From positions 62,001-126,000 of the forward strand of contig NZ_CANSMR010000004.1 of assembly GCF_947648125.1 (NCBI RefSeq): a stretch of 64,000 nt of DNA, read 5' to 3'. Shown in pieces: positions 41,798-52,770 of this stretch (positions are counted from its first letter, which is position 1; each line of letters begins with the position of its first letter). This stretch comes from an uncultured Bradyrhizobium sp. Lineage in GTDB: Bacteria; Pseudomonadota; Alphaproteobacteria; Rhizobiales; Xanthobacteraceae. A program made the position numbers and the translations under genes. A model generated the notes under the pieces. That model worked only from the letters and a program-made list of their open reading frames with translations, was not told the DNA's origin and made no database searches.

Positions 41798-43177
41798 CTA
41801 CCGTCCCCGCAGCCGCTCCAGCACCTCGGCGGTGGCAAAACCGTCGGCGGGTGCGCCAATCGAGACCTGGAAGCCGCGCAGCGCCTCGCGGGTCTGGCCG
41901 CCGAACTGGCCGTCGGGCGTGCCCTTGTAAAAACCGCGCTGGGCGAGCAGCTGCTGCAGTTCCAGCCGCTCGGCGCGTGACAGCACCCGTTCCTGGCGCG
42001 GCCAGGGCTGCACGAAGGGCTGGCCGCCGCGCAGGCGATCGGCGAAATGGCCGATGGCGAGCGCATAGGCCTCGGCCGGGTTGTACTTCATGATCACCCG
42101 GAAATTCTGCAGCATCAGGAAGCCCGGACCTTCGGCACCGGCGGGCGCCAGCAGATAGGCCTTGTCGGATGGCCGCGGGAACGCCTGGCCGTTCGGCCGC
42201 TTGACGCCGAGTTGCTCCCACTGTGACAGCGGCATCGCCTTGGCGCGGTCGGCCAGCATGTAGTTCAGGCCCTGCGGCAGCACGACCTCGTAACCCCAGC
42301 TCGCGCCGGTCTGCCAGCCGTCCTTCTTCAGATTGTTGGCGGTGGACGCGATCAGGTCGCTTGGATCGTCGACGACGTCGCGGCGGCCGTCGCCATCGCC
42401 GTCGACCGCGTAGCGCTTGAACGCGGTCGGCATGAACTGGGTCGGGCCGAACGCGCCGGCCCAGGAGCCGCGCATCTGCTCGGGCCTGAGATCGCCGCGG
42501 TTGAGAATCTCCAGCGCCGACAGGAATTCGTCCTTGAAATAGGCTTGGCGGCGACCGATGCAGGCGAGCGTCGCGGTCGACTGCACCACGCTGCGATCGC
42601 CCATTTGGGTCGAATAGTTCGACTCGATGCCCCAGATCGCCGCGATGATGTAGCGATCGACGCCATACGCCTTCTCGGTCGCGTCGAACTGCGGCTTGTA
42701 TTTCGCAAGGATCTCGCGGCCCTTGGCGAGCCTGGCGTCGCTGACGAGGATGTCGAGATAGTCCCAGATCGCCTTGGTGAATTCCGGCTGCGAATCCAGC
42801 AGATCCATGATGCGCAGGTCGGGCTGCAGGCCCGCGGTGAAGCGCTCGAAATTCTGCTGGGTGATGTTGCGCCGCGCGGCATCCGGCCACATCGCCGCGA
42901 CGCAATTGGGGAAGTCGGATGCGGCCTGGCGGATTGCGGCTGCCGTCATCAGCGGATGGCCGGAGGCGCCGTCTTCCCCGCTCCAGGGCGGCGCTGCGCC
43001 GTCCTGTCCGGTCGCGGCCTGCGGCGGCGTCGCGGCGTTCGGGGAGAAGATGCTGTCGATCAGGTTGGTCAGGCCGTTGCCGGCCGATTGAGCCGGCGTG
43101 GCGCCTGGCAGCAGCAGGGCCAGCGCGATCAGGCTCGCGCTGAAAAGCCTGGTCCTTGGTGTTCCGGTCGCGCGCAT
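41798..43177 (-). CDS. Lytic murein transglycosylase (MltB type) with peptidoglycan-binding domain
   Basis: A 459-residue exported enzyme from ATG 43177 (MRATGTPRTRLF); a TTG at 43195 is less likely. The signal peptide is SLIALALLLPGATPAQSA. The SLT-2 domain (about 75-370) has the catalytic Glu in IAAIWGIESNYSTQMGDRSV, then SWAGAFGPTQFMPTAFKRYA. The C-terminal PG-binding-1 domain (about 400-455) has LAQRGFYKGTPDGQFGGQTR. It cleaves peptidoglycan with 1,6-anhydro ends in the periplasm. Confidence 0.93.
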   Translation of the reverse strand: MRATGTPRTRLFSASLIALALLLPGATPAQSAGNGLTNLIDSIFSPNAATPPQAATGQDGAAPPWSGEDGASGHPLMTAAAIRQAASDFPNCVAAMWPDAARRNITQQNFERFTAGLQPDLRIMDLLDSQPEFTKAIWDYLDILVSDARLAKGREILAKYKPQFDATEKAYGVDRYIIAAIWGIESNYSTQMGDRSVVQSTATLACIGRRQAYFKDEFLSALEILNRGDLRPEQMRGSWAGAFGPTQFMPTAFKRYAVDGDGDGRRDVVDDPSDLIASTANNLKKDGWQTGASWGYEVVLPQGLNYMLADRAKAMPLSQWEQLGVKRPNGQAFPRPSDKAYLLAPAGAEGPGFLMLQNFRVIMKYNPAEAYALAIGHFADRLRGGQPFVQPWPRQERVLSRAERLELQQLLAQRGFYKGTPDGQFGGQTREALRGFQVSIGAPADGFATAEVLERLRGR

Positions 43178-43311
43178 TCGTCGTGTGCCTGTCAAAATCG
43201 TGCCGCCTCAGAAGGCCCCGTCACGGTTTCCAATAGCTTAACAAAGCGCAGCATTTGGGGCGTGACGAAATCGCGCGCGATGGTTTGACCGGCACAAATT
43301 GTCCGCCGTCG

Positions 43312-43731
43312 TCAATCCGCCTTGGACTGTTCCCTGAGACCGGCCAAGACAGCTTCGGCGTTCTCAAAACAGTCGCCGCCCGGCGGCGTGGCTTCGATCC
43401 GGGCGATCACGGCTTCCAGCCCGGCCTGGGTTTCAGCCAGTCGATGCCGCAGGGCTGCGACCTCGACCACCTTGGCCTTGAGCGCGGCCACCAGCGTGTC
43501 GCGGCTCCAGTCTCCCTTGCCGTGTGGCGGCAGCAGGTTCCGGATCTCGTCGAGCGAAAATCCGGCCTGCTGGGCCATCACGATGATCTCGAGGACCTGC
43601 CTGGTTCCGCGCGAATACTGCCGGTAGCCATTCAAGCCGCGATCGATCGACCCGATCAGGCCCTCGCGCTCATAGAAGCGGATGCGCGATGGCGCCAGGC
43701 CAGACTCCCGAGCCAGTTCCCCGATCTTCAT
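43312..43731 (-). CDS. MerR-family regulator
   Basis: A 139-residue regulator. The winged helix is at the N-terminus (MKIGELARESGLAPSRIRFY, then EREGLIGSIDRGLNGYRQY). A long dimerisation helix covers residues 75-115, and a short C-terminal tail has a single Cys in PPGGDCFENAE. It is divergent from an old yellow enzyme gene whose promoter has a perfect MerR operator, so it is most likely the activator of that gene. The effector could be an electrophile or quinone; this is inferred from the target. Confidence 0.9.
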   Translation of the reverse strand: MKIGELARESGLAPSRIRFYEREGLIGSIDRGLNGYRQYSRGTRQVLEIIVMAQQAGFSLDEIRNLLPPHGKGDWSRDTLVAALKAKVVEVAALRHRLAETQAGLEAVIARIEATPPGGDCFENAEAVLAGLREQSKAD

Positions 43732-43752
43732 TGCGGCGCTCCTTCGGGCTGC

Positions 43753-43783
43753 TTGACCTTAAAGTTTACTTTAAGGTTAGGGT
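43753..43783 (+). promoter_or_regulatory. MerR-type promoter and operator of the OYE gene
   Basis: A -35 TTGACC (43753-43758) and -10 TAGGGT (43778-43783) are 19 nt apart, the stretched spacing of MerR-activated promoters. A perfect 9-bp dyad, ACCTTAAAG-TTTA-CTTTAAGGT (43756-43777), fills the spacer. Confidence 0.85.
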
Positions 43784-43824
43784 GCCCGCAGATCAACACG
43801 GAACTCGATAAGGAAGCTTGGCTC

Positions 43825-45126
43825 ATGTCGCCGTTCGAATCCCTCAACCTGCCCAACGGAAGCAGCGTTCCCAACCGCGTCGCCAAGGCGGCGATGGAGG
43901 AGAACATGGCCGACGCCGGGCACCTCCCGTCGGCCGAGCTGCTGCGCCTTTATCAGGCCTGGGCCGACGGCGGCGCCGGCCTCATCATCACCGGCAATGT
44001 CATGATCGATCGCCGCGCGATGACCAGTCCGGGCGGCGTCGTGCTGGAGGACGGCACGCCGCTTGAATCCTTCCGCAACTGGGCGCGGATTGGCCGGGCC
44101 AAGGGCGCGCAAATCTGGCTGCAGCTCAGTCATCCGGGGCGGCAGATGATGAAAAACATGGGCCAGCCAACCCTGGCGCCATCGGCGGTGGCGCTCGATC
44201 TCGGCAAGCATTCGAACCTGTTCGCGATGCCCAAGGCAATGACCAAGCACGACATCGACGAGGTGATCGCGCGCTTCGTCACGGCCACGAAGCTCGCAGA
44301 GCAGGCCGGCTTCTCCGGCGTGCAGATCCATGCCGCGCACGGTTACCTGATCAGCCAGTTCCTGTCGCCCTTGAGCAACCGGCGCACCGACCGCTGGGGC
44401 GGCTCGCTGCAAAATCGGGCGCGTCTTTTGATCGAAACCGTCAAGGCCGTCCGCGCCGCGGTGTCGCCGGGCTTCTCCGTTGCGGTCAAACTGAACTCGG
44501 CTGATTTCCAGCGCGGCGGCTTCGATGCAACCGACGCGAAGACGGTCGTCGAGATGCTGAATGAATTGCCGGTGGATCTGGTGGAACTGTCGGGTGGCAG
44601 CTACGAGGCGCCGGCGATGCAAGGCGATGCGCGCGATGGCCGCACGCTGGCGCGCGAGGCCTATTTCCTCGATTTCGCGCGCGACATCGCCGGGGTCGCA
44701 AGGATGCCGGTCATGGTCACCGGCGGCATTCGCCGCATCGGCATCGTGCAACAGGTGCTCGACAGCGGCGTCGCCATTGCAGGTATCGCCACCGCGCTTG
44801 CCGTCAGGCCGGATTTGCCAAATGCGTGGCGCGGCGGCGAGGATCTGCGGCCAGAAGTCGCGCCCATCAGCTGGAAGAGCAAGCCGATGGCCTCGCTTGC
44901 CGCCATGGCCGTCGTGAAATTCCAGCTGCGGCGGTTGAGCCGAGGCCGCGCGGCCAATCCGAACGTTTCGCCGCTGAAGGCATTGGTTCTCGCGCAATTG
45001 CGCACGGCGTCGCTCACTCGCAAATATCGCCGCTGGATCGCGTCATCTGCCAACGCGACGGCCGCGTCTCACGGCACGTCAGCGCGGTCGCGCGCCAATG
45101 TGCGGGCCGTCGGGATGCCTCGGTAA
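43825..45126 (+). CDS. Old yellow enzyme (NADH:flavin oxidoreductase)
   Basis: A 433-residue FMN enzyme from ATG 43825. TIM-barrel blocks are IWLQLSHPGRQMMKNMGQPT, GVQIHAAHGYLISQFLSPLS, NRRTDRWGGSLQNRARLLIE and VTGGIRRIGIVQQVLDSGVA; there is no C-terminal 4Fe-4S/NADH domain. The C-terminus is longer than usual, with about 60 extra basic residues. It reduces activated alkenes, quinones or nitro compounds. It is controlled by the divergent MerR regulator. Confidence 0.92.
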   Translation: MSPFESLNLPNGSSVPNRVAKAAMEENMADAGHLPSAELLRLYQAWADGGAGLIITGNVMIDRRAMTSPGGVVLEDGTPLESFRNWARIGRAKGAQIWLQLSHPGRQMMKNMGQPTLAPSAVALDLGKHSNLFAMPKAMTKHDIDEVIARFVTATKLAEQAGFSGVQIHAAHGYLISQFLSPLSNRRTDRWGGSLQNRARLLIETVKAVRAAVSPGFSVAVKLNSADFQRGGFDATDAKTVVEMLNELPVDLVELSGGSYEAPAMQGDARDGRTLAREAYFLDFARDIAGVARMPVMVTGGIRRIGIVQQVLDSGVAIAGIATALAVRPDLPNAWRGGEDLRPEVAPISWKSKPMASLAAMAVVKFQLRRLSRGRAANPNVSPLKALVLAQLRTASLTRKYRRWIASSANATAASHGTSARSRANVRAVGMPR

Positions 45127-45259
45127 ACCATACGCATGGGCGGAAAAGGACGGATCCGTGCGCATCACACATCCGCCTTTGTTCTCGGCTGCAAAACGGG
45201 TACCAAGGAGCGATTGCATTTCGCGCCGTCCCACCCGTTTCAAGGCTCCCGATAATCCC

Positions 45260-46135
45260 ATGAAGATCCGCAAAGCCGTATTTCCCGTCGCCGGTCTCGG
45301 CACCCGCGTGCTGCCCGCCACCAAGGCGATGCCGAAGGAGATGCTGACGATCGTCGACAAGCCCCTGATCCAGTACGTGGTCGATGAGGCCCGTGAAGCC
45401 GGCATCGAGCACTTCGTGTTCGTCACCGGCCGCAACAAGGGCGTCATCGAGGATCATTTCGACCGCATGTTCGAGCTCGACACCACGCTCGCGCAACGTG
45501 GCAAGAAGACCGAGCAGGAGATCCTGGCGCAGAACCAGCCGGAAGCCGGCGCGATGAGCTTCACCCGGCAGCAATCGCCGCTCGGGCTCGGCCACGCGGT
45601 GTGGTGCGCGCGCGACATCGTCGGCAACGAGCCGTTCGCGGTGGTGCTGCCGGACGAGCTGGTGCTGAATACGCCGGGCTGCCTGAAGCAGATGATCGAC
45701 GCCGCCAACAAGCTTGGTGAGAAGTCGAACGTGATCGCGGTCGAAGCCGTGCCGGACGAACTCACCCATCAATACGGCATTTGCGGCGTTGGAAAACGCA
45801 CCGGCAACATCTTCGAGGTCGACGGCATGGTCGAGAAGCCGCCGAAGGGCACCGCTCCGTCGAACCTGTCGATCACCGGCCGCTATATCCTGCAGCCGGA
45901 GATCTTCAACATCCTGGCCACGCAGGAGCGCGGCGCCGGCGGCGAGATTCAGCTGACCGACGCCATGATCGGGCTTGCCAAGACGCAGAAGTTCTACGGC
46001 GTCGAGTTCGAGGGCGAGCGCCACGATTGCGGCTCCAAACCCGGCTTCCTCCGCGCCAACATCGCCTTCGGCCTCAAGCGCCCCGAACTGCGCGACGGCC
46101 TGATCGCCGAGATGAAGAAGTATCTGGAGAAATAG
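45260..46135 (+). CDS. galU: UTP-glucose-1-phosphate uridylyltransferase
   Basis: A 291-residue nucleotidyltransferase that makes UDP-glucose for polysaccharides and trehalose. The motifs are VFPVAGLGTRVLPATKAMPK EM at the nucleotide site, PLGLGHAVWCARDIVG, VVLPDELV and VEKPPKG, all typical of GalU. The length is normal. It stands alone and is followed by two repeats. Confidence 0.95.
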   Translation: MKIRKAVFPVAGLGTRVLPATKAMPKEMLTIVDKPLIQYVVDEAREAGIEHFVFVTGRNKGVIEDHFDRMFELDTTLAQRGKKTEQEILAQNQPEAGAMSFTRQQSPLGLGHAVWCARDIVGNEPFAVVLPDELVLNTPGCLKQMIDAANKLGEKSNVIAVEAVPDELTHQYGICGVGKRTGNIFEVDGMVEKPPKGTAPSNLSITGRYILQPEIFNILATQERGAGGEIQLTDAMIGLAKTQKFYGVEFEGERHDCGSKPGFLRANIAFGLKRPELRDGLIAEMKKYLEK

Positions 46136-46224
46136 GGGGCTCCAGTTCGCGCTACGCGCGGCGAGAAGCAAGACTCGGACGGTTCATGTCGCGGGAATGC
46201 GAAGCTACGTCCCCACGCACGTCT

Positions 46225-46326
46225 GTCATCGCCCGCGAAAGCGGGCGATCCAGTACGCCGCGGCTTCTCGATTCAAGCGCCGGCGTCTCTGGAATACTGG
46301 ATCGCCCGGTCGAGCCGGGCGATGAC
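46225..46326. repeat. Palindromic repeat family A, copy 4
   Basis: The left hairpin is GCCCGC-GAAA-GCGGGC; the core matches copy 3 over about 70 nt; the right hairpin is GCCCGG-TCGAG-CCGGGC. It is followed 23 nt later by a family C element. Confidence 0.87.
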
Positions 46327-46349
46327 ATTGCGCCAGAACCATCCACGAT

Positions 46350-46471
46350 GTCGTCCCGGCGAAGGCCGGGACCCATAACCACCGAAGTTCATTGTTGCGC
46401 GACGCTGGAACGACGAGTCCCATTCACGACACCCGCCGCGGAGTATGGGTCCCTGCTTTCGCGGGGACGAC
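46350..46471. repeat. Repeat family C, copy 4
   Basis: GTCGTCCCGGCGAAGGCCGG GACCCATAACCAC at the left, GCTGGAACGACGAG and CCGCGGAGTATGGGTCCC in the middle, and CTTTCGCGGGGACGAC at the right. With family A copy 4 it fills the 400-nt gap between galU and oxyR; no gene is seen in it. Confidence 0.85.
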
Positions 46472-46537
46472 AGCTGTAAGCGTGGCGCTCCTGGTGCATC
46501 AAACACGGACGGCATTGTCTCCACTGCACAGTCGAGA

Positions 46538-47494
46538 TCACGCCACCTTGCGCCGTCCCGCACGCTTCGTGTCCTTGGCACCATCCTGCTTCGGCGCACG
46601 CAATTCCCGGGCGGCGAGGCTCACCACTTCGGCGATCTGCTGCAGCTGCGCGGCGAGCGGGCTGGTTTTGCGCCAGACCATGCCGATGGTGCGCGACGGC
46701 TGCGGGTTCTTGAAGCGCGAGACCGTGACGGGTGCAGAGCGCGTCTCGACCGTCACAGCCATCTCGGGGATCAGGGTGACGCCGATGCCGGCGCCGACCA
46801 TCTGCACCAATGTCGACAGCGAGCTCGCATCCAGCACCTCGCGCGGCGGCGACGACGATTGCATGTTGCAGAACGAAAGCGCCTGGTCGCGGAAGCAATG
46901 GCCTTCCTCGAGCAGCAACAGCCGCATCTCGCGCAGCATCTCGGCGCTCGGTACCGGTGTCTTGGCGTCCTCGCCGGGCCGCACCAGTAGGAAATTCTCG
47001 GAGAACAGCACGACCTCGGTCAGCGACGGTTCATGCACCGGCAGCGCCACGATCGCGGTGTCGAGCCGGCCCTCGGCGACTGCCTTGATCAGCTTCGGCG
47101 TCAGCGTCTCGCGGACATGGATGTCGAGCTCGGGATGCAGCCGCGCCAGGGTCTCGATCACCCGCGGCAGCAGATATGGCGCAATGGTCGGGATCATTCC
47201 GACGCGTAGCCGGCCGGCGAGCTTGTCGCGCGAGGCGCGCGCGAAGTCGCCGAGCTCGTCGACCGAGCGCAGGATGTCGCGCACGCGATGCAGCAGGTCC
47301 TCGCCGAAGGTCGTCAGGGTGACCTGCCGGGCATTGCGTTCGATCAGCACGCCGCCGACCGCTCGTTCCAACTCGCGGATCTGCATCGACAGCGCCGGCT
47401 GCGACACCGCGCAGGCATCCGCGGCGCGCCCGAAATGCCCGTGCTGGGCCAGCGCATCGAAATACCTCAGTTGCCGGAGTGTGACATTTATCAT
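46538..47494 (-). CDS. oxyR: Hydrogen peroxide-sensing regulator OxyR (LysR family)
   Basis: A 318-residue LysR-type regulator. The N-terminal helix-turn-helix is LRQLRYFDALAQHGHFGRAA followed by DACAVSQPALSMQIRELER. The sensor domain contains LLLEEGHCFRDQALSFC, whose two cysteines match the redox pair of OxyR (C199/C208 in E. coli). It is divergent from katG, the classical target, with a 118-nt spacer. The C-terminus is Lys/Arg-rich. Confidence 0.93.
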   Translation of the reverse strand: MINVTLRQLRYFDALAQHGHFGRAADACAVSQPALSMQIRELERAVGGVLIERNARQVTLTTFGEDLLHRVRDILRSVDELGDFARASRDKLAGRLRVGMIPTIAPYLLPRVIETLARLHPELDIHVRETLTPKLIKAVAEGRLDTAIVALPVHEPSLTEVVLFSENFLLVRPGEDAKTPVPSAEMLREMRLLLLEEGHCFRDQALSFCNMQSSSPPREVLDASSLSTLVQMVGAGIGVTLIPEMAVTVETRSAPVTVSRFKNPQPSRTIGMVWRKTSPLAAQLQQIAEVVSLAARELRAPKQDGAKDTKRAGRRKVA

Positions 47495-47555
47495 CAGATT
47501 ATCTTATCGGCGCGATCACTAAAGTCAATTTCACCTGATGGATTGGGACGCGTAG

Positions 47556-49778
<2,223 letters not shown>

Positions 49779-49805
49779 GCGGCCGGTACGTCACGGCAAT
49801 CAGGG

Positions 49806-49838
49806 CAGGGCGGCGCTTCGGCGCCGCCCTGTTTCATT
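49806..49838 (+). terminator. Terminator of katG
   Basis: An 11-bp stem (CAGGGCGGCGC with GCGCCGCCCTG) has a TTCG tetraloop followed by TTTCATTT. It starts 28 nt after the katG stop. Confidence 0.88.
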
Positions 49839-49880
49839 TGGGGGATGCCATTGGAAGAGATAAGGCTTTCCGCGTCTTGC

Positions 49881-50081
49881 TTAGTCGTGCAGCTTCATGT
49901 CCCGGATCATCTCCTCGAACTCCGCCTGCGTCGGAATCGCCTCTGGCGATGGCGCCGCGCTGCTCGTCACGATGGGCGCATCGCACTGTGAGGCCCCGCG
50001 CGAAGGCCCGAAGATCGCGGTCAGGCTCGCCCCGCACACCAACAGAGCCACGATCCAGTCCAGTACATTGGATGCCGTCAT
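49881..50081 (-). CDS. Small membrane-anchored protein (66 aa), uncertain
   Basis: A 66-residue frame with one N-terminal hydrophobic helix (VLDWIVALLVCGASLTAIF) and a polar tail with TQAEFEEMIRDMKLHD at the end. The composition looks protein-like, but I see no clear ribosome site or promoter and recognise no family. Confidence 0.45.
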   Translation of the reverse strand: MTASNVLDWIVALLVCGASLTAIFGPSRGASQCDAPIVTSSAAPSPEAIPTQAEFEEMIRDMKLHD

Positions 50082-50200
50082 TGCAGCACCAGCATCAGCA
50101 TTTCCATGCGCCGATGGTGCAGCCGACGCGACGCTTGCGCAATTCGGAAGCTACGAAACGTGACTTCGGCGTAGCCGAGCGGAGTGCCGAAGGCTGGACG

Positions 50201-51211
50201 CTATCCGGTCCGCGCGCGGCGCCCCTCGATCGGATAGGCCGGATCGTTGAAGCCCGGCGTCGAGGGATGGCCGGCGACGACGAGGCGGTCGATCAGGGCT
50301 TCGTCCTCGGCGGTGAAGCGGTAATCGAGCGCGCGGATGTAATCGTCCCACTGCGCTTCGGTGCGCGGGCCAGCAATGACCGCGCTGACGAACGAGGAGT
50401 TCAACACCCAGGACACAGCGAACTGCCCGGCGGTGATGCCGCGGCTCTCGGCATGGTGCTTGATCTGCTGCGCGAGCCGCAGCGATTCCGGCCGCCACTC
50501 GGTCTGCATCATGCGCTTGTCGTTGCGGCCGGCGCGAGTGTCGGCGGGCGGCGCGGCATCGGGCGCGTATTTGCCGGTCAGCACGCCGCGCGCCAACGGG
50601 CTATAGGGCACGATGCCGAGGCCGTAATAGGCGCAGGCCGGGAAATGCTCGACCTCCGGCATCCGGTTCATCGCATTGTAATAGGGCTGACTCGCGACCG
50701 GACGGTCGATGCCGAGCCGGTCGCAGATGTTGCAGATCTCGGCGACGCGCCAGGCGCGGTAGTTGGAGACGCCGAAATAGCGCACCTTGCCGGCGCGGAT
50801 CAGGTCGCCCATCGCGCGCACGGTCTCGTCGAGCGGCGTTGTGTGGTCTTCCTTGTGCAGATAGTAAACGTCGATGTAGTCGGTGCCGAGCCGCCTCAAA
50901 CTTTCGTCGGCGGCCTGGAACACCCATCGCCGCGACAGCCCGCCATGGTTCGGATCGTCGCCGATCGGGTTGGCGAGCTTGGTCGCGAGCACCCAGTTCG
51001 ACCGGCTGTTGGAGATCGCGCGTCCGACGACCTCCTCGGACTTGCCGCCATTATAGGCGTCGGCACTGTCAATGAAATTGATGCCGGCCTCGCGCGCCTT
51101 CGCCACGATCCGCGACGAGGTCGCCTCATCGGTCGGCCCGCCGAACATCATGGTGCCGAGGCAGATCGGCGAGACCTTCAGGCCGCTGCGGCCGAGCTGG
51201 CGGTATTGCAT
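50201..51211 (-). CDS. Aldo/keto reductase
   Basis: A 336-residue NADPH-dependent AKR from ATG 51211 (GGAGGA before it on the minus strand). The open frame continues far upstream, but across the neighbouring thioesterase gene, so that part is not coding. The catalytic set is visible: Asp and Tyr in FIDSADAYNGGKSEEVVGRA, Lys in WVLATKLANP, His in DVYYLHKEDHTTPLDE. It resembles YajO/AKR11-type enzymes that reduce aldehydes. The thioesterase gene lies 26 nt upstream in the same direction. Confidence 0.9.
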   Translation of the reverse strand: MQYRQLGRSGLKVSPICLGTMMFGGPTDEATSSRIVAKAREAGINFIDSADAYNGGKSEEVVGRAISNSRSNWVLATKLANPIGDDPNHGGLSRRWVFQAADESLRRLGTDYIDVYYLHKEDHTTPLDETVRAMGDLIRAGKVRYFGVSNYRAWRVAEICNICDRLGIDRPVASQPYYNAMNRMPEVEHFPACAYYGLGIVPYSPLARGVLTGKYAPDAAPPADTRAGRNDKRMMQTEWRPESLRLAQQIKHHAESRGITAGQFAVSWVLNSSFVSAVIAGPRTEAQWDDYIRALDYRFTAEDEALIDRLVVAGHPSTPGFNDPAYPIEGRRARTG

Positions 51212-51237
51212 CGATCGTTCCTCCGGAATGACGGGGA

Positions 51238-51663
51238 TCAGCTCTCGTTCTTCAAGATCTTGAACACGCCGTTGGCCATCGCGACACAGCGCTTGTCGAC
51301 GGTCACCTCGGCCGTGATGAAGATCAGGCTGCGGGTCGAGCGCACCACCCGCGGCCGCGTGGTCAGGATCTCGCCGATCTTGCCGGCCTCGACGAAATGG
51401 GTGTCGAGCTGCACCGTCGCAAGCGTCGGCCTGCCCGAGACGAAGCGCGCGGCCATGCCGCAGGCGCGGTCGGCGAAGGTCATGATCACGCCGCCCTGCA
51501 CGAGGCCGCGGCGATTGTGGTGCTTGTCCTCGGTGATCAGCGCGAGCTCGAGCGCGCCGTCCTTCAACCGCTCCCACAACGGGCCGATCAGCGTCAGGAA
51601 ACCCGTGGTGTCGGCGATCTTCCAGCCGTCGGATTTGAGTTTGTCCGCGGCCTTGGCCGTCAT
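51238..51663 (-). CDS. PaaI-type hotdog thioesterase
   Basis: A 141-residue hotdog protein. NRRGLVQGGVIMTFADRACG carries the helix and the acidic residue typical of the PaaI/YbgC group, and VQLDTHFVEAGKIGEILTTR is the following strand block. It hydrolyses acyl-CoA thioesters; the acyl group is unknown. It is co-directional with the aldo/keto reductase and probably co-transcribed. It is divergent from the NUDIX gene with a 92-nt spacer. Confidence 0.85.
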   Translation of the reverse strand: MTAKAADKLKSDGWKIADTTGFLTLIGPLWERLKDGALELALITEDKHHNRRGLVQGGVIMTFADRACGMAARFVSGRPTLATVQLDTHFVEAGKIGEILTTRPRVVRSTRSLIFITAEVTVDKRCVAMANGVFKILKNES

Positions 51664-51755
51664 GAGGAGGGATCCCTTGCTTGCAGATGATTGATCGCAG
51701 GAGGCATGTCGTTCCGCTCATTTCATCAATCGCTGTTGTGTTGTAGTCAAGCTCA

Positions 51756-52385
51756 ATGGCCCGCACATTTGACGATGCCACCCGGCGGAATATCGCAGAG
51801 CTCTGTGCCGCGTTCGCGCGCCTGGCGCCAGTGGACGCGGCGCCGACGCTGAAGCGCGCGGCGGTCGCGATCGCGCTGACCGAAGGCGAAGACAACAGCA
51901 GCACGGCCTTCCTGCTGACCCGCCGCAGCGCGCGCCTGCGCGCCCACAGCGCGCAATGGGCGCTGCCGGGCGGGCGCTGCGATGCCGGCGAGACCCAGCC
52001 GCAAGCCGCGCTGCGCGAACTGCACGAGGAGCTGGGGCTCGCGCTATCCGAACGCGACGTGCTCGGCATGCTCGACGATTATCCGACGCGGTCCGGCTAT
52101 CTGATCACGCCGGTCGTGGTCTGGGCCGGTGCGCATGCGGCGCTCGCGCCGAATCCGGACGAGGTTGCTTCCGTCCATCGCATCGGTCTCGATGCGGTCG
52201 AGCCCGACAATGCATTCACCTTCGTCACGATCCCGGAGAGCTCGCGGCGCGTGATCCGCTTCCGGCTCGGCGGCCAGCAAATCCATGCGCCGACGGCCGC
52301 GCTGATCTATCAGTTCCGTGAGGTGCTCGCCGGTCGCAACACCCGCGTCGCCGATCTCGAGCAGCCGGTGTTCGCATGGAAGTAG
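51756..52385 (+). CDS. NUDIX hydrolase, CoA-pyrophosphatase-like
   Basis: A 209-residue protein with a full NUDIX box, GGRCDAGETQPQAALRELHE followed by ELGL. RRSARLRAHSAQWALPGG before it and the GYLITPVVVWAG segment after it resemble the CoA pyrophosphatase (NudL) group. It would cleave CoA or related nucleotides. The exact substrate cannot be read from sequence. Confidence 0.87.
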   Translation: MARTFDDATRRNIAELCAAFARLAPVDAAPTLKRAAVAIALTEGEDNSSTAFLLTRRSARLRAHSAQWALPGGRCDAGETQPQAALRELHEELGLALSERDVLGMLDDYPTRSGYLITPVVVWAGAHAALAPNPDEVASVHRIGLDAVEPDNAFTFVTIPESSRRVIRFRLGGQQIHAPTAALIYQFREVLAGRNTRVADLEQPVFAWK

Positions 52386-52400
52386 GCCGCAACGATGCGG

Positions 52401-52622
52401 CTATTTGTGTCGGCGTTTGCGGGCGTTCATCTTCATGACCTTGCCTTGCGCAGCGGGCGGATGCGTTATGCTCTCGGGTTCCGGCGGCGCCCGCGACACA
52501 TTCTCGTGACAAGAGAACCGTGAACGCGTGTCCGGAAACGATCCGCAATCCGGACGCCCGGCGCGCGCAGGTGCGGCGAGCGTTAACGCGCCGGCGGCGG
52601 CGAGCCAGAGTGCCATCCTCAT
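52401..52622 (-). CDS. Small exported protein (73 aa), unknown
   Basis: From ATG 52622, which has GGAG 6 nt before it on the minus strand, the frame gives a signal peptide (MALWLAAAGALTLAAPARA) and a short mature part with two cysteines (RPDCGSFPD, RFSCHENVS) and a basic end (KMNARKRRHK). I recognise no family. It converges with the NUDIX gene with only 15 nt between stops. Confidence 0.55.
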   Translation of the reverse strand: MRMALWLAAAGALTLAAPARAGRPDCGSFPDTRSRFSCHENVSRAPPEPESITHPPAAQGKVMKMNARKRRHK

Positions 52623-52770
52623 CGCGATCTCCAAGGCCTTCCTCGCGAAAGGTTTTCATCGGAGAACACCGCATTGTGGCGAAAATTCTGGAGCTGATCG
52701 CGGCATCCGGCCGCTTGCGCTCCGGACATTTCCGGGCTGACTTCGCGGCAGCGCTTGCTACAACGAGGCC

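Noticed and set aside
51212-52069. Upstream extension of the aldo/keto reductase frame
   Set aside because: It crosses the thioesterase and NUDIX genes in another frame; the ATG at 51211 has a strong ribosome site.
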